Shown here in pieces: positions 12,540-23,182 of a stretch of DNA of 64,000 nucleotides. The DNA comes from Siphonodentalium dalli (taxonomy: Eukaryota; Mollusca; Scaphopoda; Gadilida; Siphonodentaliidae), in the NCBI GenBank assembly GCA_032622095.1, contig CP136062.1, positions 1,674,001 to 1,738,000 on the forward strand. The letters run 5' to 3'. The position numbers and the translations under genes were made by a program. Below the pieces are notes generated by a model. It was not told the DNA's origin and searched no databases. It saw nothing but the letters and a program-made list of their open reading frames with translations. Within the stretch, counting starts at the first letter, position 1. Each line of letters begins with the position of its first letter.

Positions 12540-13340
12540 GGGTGGTGTCTTACCCCCCCAACTTTGGTCAAAATGTTCAACAGTTGGAAATTTCATACCT
12601 GCCAAAACATTAGTTGGAAATTTCACACAACAATATGTTGAAAATGTTCTTGTAGTTTGATTTTTAAACAATATAATGGGGGGGAAGTAATTGTTTTTGG
12701 ACCAATATTTGCATATTTTCCAATTTTTTGTCAAAATTTTGGACTGATATGGTCATCAGTTGGAAATTTTCCAACCTTAGGGGGGTGATAGGTTGGAAAT
12801 TTCCAACACTTGGAAAGCTTGTGTCCGGGTTCCTGTCCCTCCCCTTTGGCCAGTCAAAACCTGCTAGTTAATTTAAGAAAACAATATTGTTATACATTTG
12901 GTTAACATTGTCATTGGAATTGCCATCAGTTGGAAATTTTCCAACCTAAGTGGGTGTGTCAGGTTTGAAATTTCCAACTCTATAGGAAGGCTTGAGGCTA
13001 GTCTAGAAGCTTAAGGATTTTGCGATTTTCTTGTTCAGATTTCAAAATTTGTCCACACCGGGCCGAACCATGGTCGGAACGGTGTGTCCTTGTCCCTCCC
13101 CTGTGGCCAATGCGAAATTGCCAATTAGTTTAAGAAAATAATCAACAATTTTACTACAGTGTACATATGGTCCAACTTGTGGACTGAAATGGTCATCGGC
13201 TGGAGAATTTTCCAACACTAGGAAAGCTTCAGTTGAGGCAAGTCTAGATGCTTGGATTTGTGATTTTCTTGTATAGTTTTCAAAATTTTCTCACACTGAG
13301 CCGAACAACCATGGTCAGCCGGCTTGTCCTGGTCTCTTGC
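12540..13340. repeat. Degenerate ~250-bp tandem repeat, about 3 copies
   Basis: The elements 'agttggaaattttccaac', 'ggaaagctt', 'ccttgtccctcccct', 'agtttaagaaaa' and 'ccgaaccatggtc' recur in the same order at about 12760-13010, 13000-13200 and 13190-13340. Each unit holds small palindromes of the form GTTGGAAATTTCCAAC. There is no coding capacity. Confidence 0.55.
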
Positions 13341-13663
13341 CCGTAGCCGTGTGCATTTGTCTGGAGTTAGACCACTAGATGTTAGGATTTATGCAATTTT
13401 TGTTAAAATATCTTAATGTTCTCATACCGGGAATATACCGGTAGAACCATGCTTTATGAATACATGTATATAGGATATTAGGCCTGAGCACCGAGTAGCA
13501 AGGGGGGGGGGCTGCAAATGAAATTATGGAAAACTTGTGTTTGGTCTGATTCAGATTTCAAGGGGGCAGTTGGAATTTCCCCAAGGTGGATTCCCCCCCC
13601 CCCCACCCAACGGAGACCATCTAGCCACGTCCCTGCTTCTGATATGCCACATCCCTGTCCCTG

Positions 13664-13701
13664 ATACATGCATGAAACCCAAGAAGGTTTCATGCATGTA
13701 T
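13664..13701. repeat. Perfect 16-bp-arm hairpin
   Basis: ATACATGCATGAAACC at 13664-13679 is followed by the 6-nt loop CAAGAA and then the exact reverse complement at 13686-13701. It is isolated, with no terminator-like T tract. Its role is unknown. Confidence 0.7.
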
Positions 13702-13926
13702 ATCATGGTTATTTTTGGTATTAGGCTATTAGCATTATTCTTCAAACTGGGATGAACAGTTGTATTTCCACATGTTTTGATAAACAATTTGGTTCAAGCA
13801 ATATATCACCTAGCAAATATAAAAAATAATATCAAATAATCTGAAATGTGTTGTTCCATGTAGTCTGTAGAATACTCAAATGTGATTATGTGACTAGATC
13901 ATGTGACTATCTATATCTATATTTGC

Positions 13927-13929
13927 GAA

Positions 13930-13964
<35 letters not shown>
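13927..13964. repeat. (GTCT)n microsatellite
   Basis: About nine uninterrupted GTCT/TGTC units. A shorter version reappears near 15208-15238 with the same following sequence (gttctat...ttcac), so a 150-bp block around it is itself duplicated within the element. Confidence 0.85.
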
Positions 13965-14049
13965 GTTCTATAGAAATTCACAGGGGACCATCTAGATTAT
14001 GCCAAAGGGGTCTACTAGGAGTAGCTTTTTACGAGAAAGATAATGGTCG

Positions 14050-15460
14050 GGGTTAGAATTTTCTAAAGTGACGCCGTTGTTGTCAGGGGCAGAAAAGGGG
14101 GAGGGGCAGAACAAATATTTGTCGCCGATTGCCACCAAACTTATATATAATCATCCCAATAATATGAGGAATCTAATGACGTGGTTTAAATATGGCAAAA
14201 GTCGCGCCGTTCGCGCCAGGGCTGCCCGGAAGGGGGGGGGGGGGGTGGGCAGATTTTTTGTGTCGCCGATTGCCACGAAACTTACATATAATCATCCCCA
14301 GGATATGAAGAATCCAACGGTGTGGTTTAAATATGTCAAAAGTGGCGTCGTTTGAGTCAGGGATGAATGGAAGGGGAGAGGGGCACCAAAATTGATAAAA
14401 CTAATTTCCACCAAATTTATATATATTCTTCTTCATCATACAAGGAATCTAATTGTGCGATTTAACAACGCCAAATTGTTGTTTTTGGATGAGAGATTGG
14501 GAGGGGGTGGGCACTAAATTTGATAATAAGTCGCCGATTGCCACCACACTTATACAAAATCATCCCCATGGTATGAGGAGTCTAATGGTGTGGCTTTTAT
14601 CTGTCATATGTGGCCTCATTCGAGTCAGGGTTGCATTGAAAGGGACAAGGGCACCAAAACTGATGCACACTTTTTTTAGCGCCAATTTCCACCAAATTGA
14701 TACACGTTCTTATCCATGATATGAGGAATCTAATCGTGATTTAAAGACGCCATAGTGGTGCTGTTTGAGTGAGAGATGGAGAGGGGAGGGATTTGCACCA
14801 AATTTGATAAAACAAAAATGTTTAGTCGCCGATTATCACCAAACTTATAAACAATCATCTTCAAGATATCAGGAGTGTAATCGTGTGGTTTAAGGATGTC
14901 ACAAGTGGGGCCATTCGAGTCAGTGGTGTATAGAGATAAGAGGGACACAAACAATTATATCTTGATTGGTGCCCTATGGGTGAGAGATATGGGGACTTTA
15001 AATTTTATACGAAATTGTATACTCGCCAATTTTCACCAATTTTATATATATGCATCTCTAATCTCTAATGAGTATTAGTGTGTGCAGCTTGAGTCCGAAA
15101 TAGGGACGGGAGGGTCACCAAAACTTATACAAAATATTTTTAGTACCAATTACATGTACCATCAAATTCAGTCACGTTCTTCTCAAATGATACAATAAAT
15201 AAAATCGTGCTGTCTGTCTGAATTGTTGTCTGTCTGTGTGCGTTCTATTTATAACTTCACGCGGTACAATCGAGATGGCACCAAGGCGTTCTAAGAGGGG
15301 TAACTTTTTACAAAGAAGATAATGGTGCGGGTTAAAATATTCTAAAATGACGCTGTTGGTGGGAGGGGAAATTAAAAAAATATGGTGAAATAGTTTTGTC
15401 GCTGATTTCCACCAAACGAATACATAATCACCTTCGCAATATGGCGTTGTTCGAGTCAGT
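14050..15460. repeat. Degenerate ~145-bp tandem array
   Basis: Recurring 'gtcgccgattgccaccaaac' starts occur at about 14121, 14262, 14397, 14530, 14680, 14825, 15020 and 15400, each followed by 'atataatcatc...atgaggaatctaat' and a G-rich segment. Identity between units is only moderate, so the array is old. Confidence 0.6.
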
Positions 15461-16837
15461 GTTGCATCAACAATTGATTTAATAAACCAAATTCCACCAA
15501 ATTCATACACGTTTTTCTCTGATGATATACCATGAATAAAATCACATTTGGTGTCGTTTGCGTCACGGATGGCGAGCGGATATGCACTATCATTGATAAT
15601 ATTGCTATTCGCCGATATCCACATATAAGTTATATACAGTCACCAGGACATCTCCATATCATTTTAAGTAGTTGGGCGTTCACATTTCACAATCCCGACA
15701 TATGGTGACCCACATAAGTCACTTGAACAATTATATCTTCTTAACAGTCATATTTATATGGGAATGGCAATCAAGGCATTCACACAATGAGCTAGCAAAA
15801 AGAGATAACTAGAAGAAGCATTAAACGTATATGTATCATTCTATTGAAGAGATACATATATTCGTGCAAACTGAGAGACATCGAACCGTCAGAGGATTGC
15901 ATATATATAATAACAAAATATAGTCTGTTCCATTCAATAGTTTCCACAAAAAGTTACAATTTGTCAAGAGATATGGAAGGCCTGTACAAAAATAGTGGTC
16001 ACAGTGTGCAGTCAAAGATAGTTTCTTCTGATATACAAGAAAATGCAGTTAGTAGCACAAGACTTTTCAGGATCCTACCAATACTGACATCTGACAAGGG
16101 TTTTAGAACAGACTCATCGACTGACATAAACAACTCAAAATCTCGCTCTGTGCCTGGCACATGTAGCTGATATACGTGCACAGCAATATTTCGTTTAAAC
16201 TAAGAATATTTAGTCAATATATAGCACCATGAACAGAGGAGCACCTGTAAATTTCTTTGAAACATCTGTATCTTCATGGAGATATGATAGACAGCTGTCC
16301 TCGAGATCTTAGTCCATCCCACTAGATTGATTGATACATCTCAATATGTAAAACCCAATTATCATCTTTTATCGAACTAATGTGTTTATGATGTGCATGT
16401 ATCATATTATAACGTCTAATGGATACGCAGTTGTAAATAAATAAATACTTCATTATTGGTGGAACGGATTAATCGCGATAAACAGAATGACAATTGACAA
16501 TGTGAGCCACTACTTATATTCCATGACTGTAATAATCATGTTTTGTGATGATATTTGAATATACAATTTATTTATTAACACTTTAAGCAAGAGCATTCTC
16601 TATTCCCAAAAAAATCCACAGCATACATTAACCTGGGCAACGCCGGGTAACCCTGCTAGTATAATATAAAAATGAATGTTAATAAAAACTTTGGCACTTT
16701 GCCTATCCCTAGAAATGTGATTACATGTATGTTGACACATTTCTTGATTAATGACACTTATGATAAATTCAAATAGTATCGTTATCTTCATTATGCACTG
16801 TTCTATTAAAATCTCGCGCAATAAACTATTTAGGGAG

Positions 16838-16948
16838 TGGGTGTTCCGGGGGTGGCTAGGTAATTTTTATTTTTTCATTTTTTATCCAGTTGCAGAAATA
16901 TTGAACAACACAGTGGAAATACATGTTTACATTAAGATTGAATAAAAG
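16838..16948 (-). repeat. Inverted partner of the 10553-10745 repeat
   Basis: The blocks 'tttttatccagttgcagaaatattgaac', 'ggaaatacatgtttacatt' and 'aagattgaataaaa' are the reverse complement of 10553-10700. The sequence from here to 17734 holds nothing else recognisable. Confidence 0.45.
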
Positions 16949-17734
16949 ATCGAACTTGGTTTATGCTTAAGTGTGTGATTTGTTATTCAAATTTTCATAC
17001 ATTTGGTTACATGTATATTACTTGGCATGAAATTGATGTCACTCACGTTTCGTGAGAATTTTACCCACAATACCACCATTACACCAGTACTTATATTGTG
17101 ATGATTACATGTACATCCTACGGTATTGTCTTGCACAAATTTTCCAAACAAACAAAATGTCAACAGAATTATTGCGCTCTGCATTGCGAATATAGTCCAT
17201 GCAGGGCGTGTCCACATCACGCGATGTTGTTTTCGCCCTTGCAAGTTGCAATGATATGCATCCATCCACAGTAGAAATAATTGTACTTGAGTCAGATTAA
17301 CTAAACCGTTATGTAAAAAAAAATTATGTTTACACTGAAATGCTAATTTGAAGAGAGTTAATAAGTGTAACGTACATGCACATGTATGTAAGACAAATCA
17401 GCAATGCATATACATGTATATTCACATCTATAAATTAAATTTGAAATCAAGTTACTACATGTAGTACCATGTATCTTCGATAGGTTTGTGTAATGTCAGT
17501 CAAGATAACAATCATAACATATGCCAAATTCGGAACAATACAATATTTGAGTGCACACATACATGTACATGTAGCAGTAAGATTTTATAGTTACATGAAG
17601 ATTTGTAGCTCACAACATACCGGTAACATTGAATCTGAAAAAAGTTCTTTGAATGTTATGTCAGTCACATGGAATTGCCCCAATGTTACTATTTACATGT
17701 ACATATACATATACAGTATACTAAATAGAACTAA

Positions 17735-20345
17735 AAATGAAAGTGCCAATGACACTGTAGCTCAACTTACTAGTAGGTAGGAATAATTTAATGGTTGACA
17801 GTAAATGGAGGGATGTGGTCTGTAGGGTGTGCCAAAGGATTTAATGATGCAAAGAATAAATTCTAAAAGTCAATGTCAACATCCATGACAAATTCCATAC
17901 AGATCAAAGAAACAGATTGGTCTACATGTATAACCCATGCTAATGGATTTTGTAGAAACATTTAGTCATACAAAGAGTAAAATCCAAAATGGCCATTGGT
18001 GGCCATATAATTTTGCCGAATGACCCTAAAATGACTTGTTCCCATCAAGAGGTCACCCCGATGATCCATATGAAGTTTGGTGATGATCAGATCAGGGATG
18101 TGGTATGTAGGGTGTGTCAAAGTATTTAGTGATGTAAAGAGTAAAATCCAATATGGCTGCCGGGCCGGCGGCCATGTTTTTTGCCGAATGATCCTAAAAT
18201 GACTCGTTCCCATCTACATGTAAATGTCAACATTCAGAATTTTTTTATGATGATCAGACAAACAGTACGGCCTGTAGCCCGCGCCAATGGATTCAAATTG
18301 GAAATCCAAGATGGCCACCAGCAGCCATGTTTTTTGGCCGAATGACCCCAAAATGACTCGTTCCCATCTAGATGTCAATGCAGGGATTTTTCTGCCTATT
18401 TTGGGAATGGGTCCGGGTCCGTTCGAATTGGAAAAAAAGGTGTCTTTACAGACCAAAATTGGGAATTTTCCATGTTTTAGAAAAATACATTAACCACTGT
18501 TACACACAAGTAAATAGTACTAATACCATATTGTTCGGTGTATAACGCTACTTAAATACAGGTAACTCAAATATGGAGTAAAATCCCAGCCCATTGGGGT
18601 CCATTTCTCAGCCTCAGGTAAGTTGAAAATTCACAGATAACAACGGAAGGATTCAAGCCATCCACCAAACTTCGACGGAAAAACGGTAATAATAGTGCGG
18701 GGGGGGGGGGGGGTTCCAGCAAATGTTTATAAAATTAACAGTGAGGACAGCTGGTGAGGACGTGAAATTTTTATATTTTATGCATAACTCGGCAAGCTTT
18801 TTCTTCTCCGCAAGATTATATTTTTGTTTAAATGGAGCCCCACGCTGCCACAGTAAAAAATGTGTATTCCGGTAACCACATGGTGCGTCCCCCCTAATAA
18901 TGAGATAATCCTGCTGAAAACGTGCGCAAACGTCATGGATACACGGCTTAATCGTAAACCGATGAGTCCACTTTTCACGGAATGCAGGGGGATGTGTATT
19001 CTGGAAGAACATGGTGCGTCCCCCTGATAATTAGATAATCCTAGCAACCACGTGCGCGAAAGTAATATATACTGGCTTACAAGTCGGATGCGGCCACTTT
19101 CAAATGAATGCGGTGAGGTAAACACCTGGCTCGCCCTGCTCTGTTTATTTGTGGGAATTCCTCTCAACGAGTGACGTATTTACTATAATAACTCATTCGG
19201 CAAACCTCGTCAGATTCCGTCACGGCCCGCAGAGGTCACAGGTCGAGGAGTTCAGAATGTATAATAACTGTCAAACTTTGATAATTATTCAATAAACCCG
19301 ATGATATTATATACCTGTCTGCAATTGGGAATTTGGTGGTTGAAAATTGGGAATAAAGGTGCCTTTTTCCCATTGGGAATGGGGCCGTTTACCGGACCCT
19401 GAGGACACCTAAAAAAAATCCCTGCAATGTCAACATTCATGACAATTTCATAAAGATCCGTCCAAAGATACGACCTGTAGCCCGCGCGAAAGTATTTAGT
19501 GATGCAAAGAGTAAAATCCAAGATGGCTGACGGTGGCCATGTTTTTTGGCCAAATGACCCCAAAATGACTCGTTCACATCTAGAGGTCGACCCGATGATC
19601 CATATGAAGTTTGGTGATGATCGGATCAGAGATGTGGTCTGTAGGATTTAGTGATGCAAAGAGTAAAATCCAAGATGGCCACCAGCTCTATGTTTTTTGG
19701 CCGAATGATCCTAAAATGACTCGTTCCCATCTACATGTCAACATTCATGACAAATTTCATAAAGACCAGACCAAAGATACGACCTGTAGCCCGCGCCAAA
19801 GTATTTAGTGATGCAAAGAGTAAAATCCAAGATGGCTGACGGTGGCCATGTATTTTTGCCAAATGACTCGTTCCCATCTAGAGGTCGCCCCATATGAAGT
19901 TTGGTGATGATCGGATCAGAGATGTGGTCTGTAGAATGTGTCAAAGATTTTAGTGATAAAAAGAGTAAAATCCAAGATGGCCGAATGATCCTAAAATGAC
20001 TCGTTCCCATCTACATGTAAATGTCAACATTCATGACAAATTGTATGATGATCACATAAACAGTACGGCCTGTAGCCCGCACCAATGGATTTAATTTTTA
20101 AATCCAAGATGGCCACCAGCGGCCATGTTTTTTGGCCGAATGACCCCAAAATGATTCGTTCCCATCTACATGTCAAGGCCAACATTCATGACAAATTTCA
20201 TAAAGATCAGACCATACATGTAGATACGACATGAAGCCCACACCAAAGGAAATTGTTGCGGATGCACACACGCACGCACACACGGACGACGGATGCCAAC
20301 CCTTGGCAATAGCTCAAATTTACAAAGTAAGTTGAGCTAATAAAG
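17735..20345 (+). mobile_element. Pearl-like element E2, interrupted by another element
   Basis: The left end is 'aaagtgccaatgacactgtagctcaacttac'-like. The right end is '...ggacgacggatgccaacccttgg', 'atagctcaaa' and 'gtaagttgagcta', so the tips form a short inverted repeat (TAGCTCAACTTAC). Between them are about nine ~160-bp monomers of the same family as E1. A CAGGG-ended element (18381-19424) splits the array. No coding capacity. Confidence 0.6.
18381..19424. mobile_element. CAGGG-ended TIR element inserted in E2
   Basis: The ends are CAGGGATTTTT at 18381 and AAAAATCCCTG ending at 19424, flanked by CAATG on both sides (18376-18380 and 19425-19429). The inner ends also pair (ttgggaatgg, ggacc/ggtcc, aggtg/cacct). 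CAGGG ends are typical of non-autonomous hAT elements, but those normally give 8-bp duplications and only 5 bp match here. The interior has a ~130-bp direct repeat (acatggtgcgtcccccnnataat, at about 18880 and 19010) and a poly-G run at 18699. It carries no transposase. Confidence 0.6.
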
Positions 20346-20540
20346 GAAATATTTTTGGACAATAAATCGTCTCGATTTTTACAGACATGCGCATTATGCG
20401 AGATAGAGAAGGGTGGTATGACATCGGATCAAACTGGAGCTGATCCGATGGTCGGGAAATGATCGCTTTACATATACATATAGTGGTATTGGGGAAAGAA
20501 AAACGATAGCCTAATAAAAGTATCTATATATAATACTAAC

Positions 20541-20640
20541 AGATGCTTAGATTAGAAGAATGGAGTTCACAAATATGCGCACATACATGTACTAGTAGGT
20601 TACCTACTTATCTCAGTTGTTGTGTTCATATTTCACATAA
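20541..20640 (+). repeat. Family D fragment (head block)
   Basis: 'acagatgcttaga...agaatnngagttcacaaatatg' and 'cttatctcagttgttgtgttcatat' are shared with 26640-26720. Downstream blocks of the same family follow at 21700-22010, after the MITE at 21175. Confidence 0.5.
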
Positions 20641-20965
20641 CAAATTTTTATCACTTTCAATTTCTGGCGATGGACCAAAGTTCGAACTGGATGGAACATT
20701 GCGTTATATTTCCGACATTGAATACAAACGGGGCGAAAGAGGGATCAAGACTCAAAAGAAAGATGGCTCACCTAATTCCTCTCGTTTGTATAAAGTGTAT
20801 TCAGTGTGGTCCGTTTAGAATCGTCGTAGTCGTGGGGCGTTGTCCGTGGTCTTTATCAATGATGGCAGATGTGATGATACCGGGCAGATGAAGTAGTTTG
20901 ATTCGGCCAACCGTTCTAAATAAGATCTGAAGTCAATGTCGACTTGCCCCACTGGCGATCAAACA

Positions 20966-20991
20966 ACGAGAGAGAGAGGGAGAGAGAGAGT
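20966..20991. repeat. (GA)n microsatellite
   Basis: A short GAGAGA tract with one GGG interruption. Confidence 0.8.
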
Positions 20992-21174
20992 CCTGTATTC
21001 CTACACACCACAATTCTGTCACCTGATGTCATGACCTTTCACATGATCTTTCACAACAACAATAGTCAACAAATACATGTGCCCAGTCCATGTGTTTTTC
21101 GTACCTCAACACAGGAAGCAAATTACTTTTCAAATTTTGATTAGCAAATAACATCACATTGACTTGATTAGATA

Positions 21175-21576
21175 CCCTGCTGGACAAAACAAGTGTCCAC
21201 TTAACCACGGTGCGGTTAGTGTTGCCACCGCGGCCGAAATGCAACAACACTGCGGCTCCACCAGCTAATTACAGTTGGGCCGCAGTGTACTTGCCATTCG
21301 GCCATGGTGTACCGTAGTTGCCGCGGTGTACGTTCATTAAACTGAAAAACGAGGATACAAACCAGAAATCTAACCACGGCGTACATGCCATTCGGCCGCG
21401 TTGTAGTTGCCTTTCGGCCATGGTGTACTTGTCGTTCGGCCAAAAGTGTACTTGCCTTCGGCCGCAGTGTACTTGCCGTTCGGCCGCGGTGCTCAACCGC
21501 AATTACAAACGCTGACACCGCGGCCGAACGGCAAATACACCGCTGTGCCAATGGACACTTGTTTTGTCGAGCGGGG
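21175..21576. mobile_element. Complete TA-flanked MITE (M1)
   Basis: The inverted terminal repeats are CCCTGCTGGACAAAACAAGT at the left and its near-exact reverse complement at the right, flanked on both sides by TA (21173-21174 and 21577-21578). TA duplication suggests mobilisation by a Tc1/mariner-type transposase; no transposase is encoded. The core is a ~22-bp minisatellite in which 'ttcggccgcggtgtacttgcc' repeats directly and inverted. Other copies are at 22945-25904 (split), 2249-2378 with 2797-3145, and 55747-56655 (rearranged). Confidence 0.75.
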
Positions 21577-21699
21577 TAGCATTGTTCTAAAATCATATAA
21601 AATTCATACCAAAATGAATAGCTTTTATCCACATTTGGGTAGCAAATTGCGATGCAATACCAGTTAATTTTCTCCCTGCCTCAACATTCATCACACTAT

Positions 21700-22010
21700 T
21701 GTCGTTATTTATTTTGTCATATTTTCTCAATAAAAGGTACTACCGCTAGCAATGAACTTACATGTAAATTGTAATTCATATTCACTATTCTCGTTTACAT
21801 TACCAGTACCGGTAATCGAAAGACACAGCAACAATTTCTTTTTCAATTACGACAATAATGCTTTAGGCCCACCGACCCTACATGTACCGTATGTGCGACA
21901 ATCGTGCTCCCAAAAAATCTAAATTACAATGTCGTATTAGTTAATAATTGGTCATGTGAAAAAATCAGATATAGCCTACATTGTATATACGACCCAAAGA
22001 GTCTTTGGTT
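21700..22010 (+). repeat. Family D fragment (tail blocks)
   Basis: 'tcatattttctcaataaaaggta' matches about 4918-4940. 'ttacgacaataatgctttaggcccaccga' through 'gacccaaagngtctttggttcgtta' matches 27420-27571. Confidence 0.5.
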
Positions 22011-22681
22011 CGTTAATAAAGATAATAAAGATTTGACACACTTGGACATGGGTACACTGTTCAGCGATATACCCGGTAATTGTTGTCGATACTAATGGTA
22101 GGTATCTGTTAAACTGTTCACCCCACAATAGACCTACATCACGTCTTCGCGAAGGGGGTCCCAGAAAACAGACACAAATTACAAGTGCTAAATGTTATTA
22201 ATTAACAAGATTCAATTGATCGAAAGTTGGTGCAACGCGCCAAATTTCCCGGGAAACAGAAAGTAGGAAATTTCTACCAAGTATTCCGGCAGATAACTGG
22301 TTGCAAGCAATGACGTCCATTTAAGAACGTACTAGTAATAGACCGATTGTTCAAGGTTTCTGTTCATTCCAATCTATGTTTTGTCATGCATAGTGGCGGT
22401 TGACATTGAATTTTATTCATATAATCTGAATTGGATATCTCAAGTTCTAAACATACATGAAAGGTAATCATTTGAGTTCAGCATCTAGCGATCACACACC
22501 GTGTAGACAATTTATATAGTGTCGATACAGATTACAAATATATGCGGCGATTAATCACCATTGATCACGGGTTGCGATCGAAGCACATACTTTGCATAAT
22601 GCATGTCTATTCTAAACGGCATACATTCGAAATTACCTACGTTTGCTAACTTGGCAACCTTGTGTATAAATTTTTGTGATC
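22011..22681. other. No gene seen
   Basis: Only short frames are present and nothing is recognisable. A 77-codon frame on the minus strand at 22551-22784 overlaps the start of the next TIR element and has no known domain. Confidence 0.4.
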
Positions 22682-23182
22682 GTACGTTCAGACGACCACG
22701 ATTCAATCGTAAGTGGAAAGATTTCCGTCGTAGGAAGTAACCGGTAGTTGGACGGCGCATGCTCACGTCAAAATCGTAGATCAATATATAATATCAAGCA
22801 CTGTTTGATTTTAGATGCGAAATCGTGGCGTGTCCTTGGTTACCTCCACTTGCGACGTAATCGCTGTCGTGTGTACGTAAACATCGTAGCTGGAAATTAT
22901 CGTAGGGTAGTCAATCACATGCTTTTGGAACAACCTACGGCATACCCTGCTGGACAAAACAAGTGTCCACTTAACCGCGGTGTGGTTAGTGTTGCCACTG
23001 CGGCCGAAATGCAACTACACCGCAGCTCCACCGGCTAACTACATTTGGGCCGCTGTGTACTTTCCATTCAGCCATGTAGTAGTTGCCGTGGTGTAAATTC
23101 ATTAAACTGAAAAAAGACTATACAAACCAGAAATCTAACCATGGTGTGCATGCCATTCGATCGCGTTGTAGTTGCCTTTCGG

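Larger units (their letters stand above)
13910..16659 (+). mobile_element. Probable non-autonomous Helitron with tandem core
   Basis: The 5' end starts TCTATATCTATAT after an A, followed by a (GTCT)n run, a common Helitron start. The 3' end has a stem-loop at 16632-16647 (CCTGG...CCGGG) eight nt before CTAG at 16656-16659, followed by T. The interior holds about nine degenerate 140-150 bp units at 14050-15460, each with 'gtcgccgattgccaccaaac' or a variant. No Rep/helicase gene is present; the remaining open frames are at most 150 codons and unrecognisable. The pairing of these two ends is an inference. Confidence 0.5.

Noticed and set aside
15172-15624. 150-codon minus-strand frame
   Set aside because: It lies over degenerate ~145-bp tandem repeats of a Helitron-like element and has no domain.
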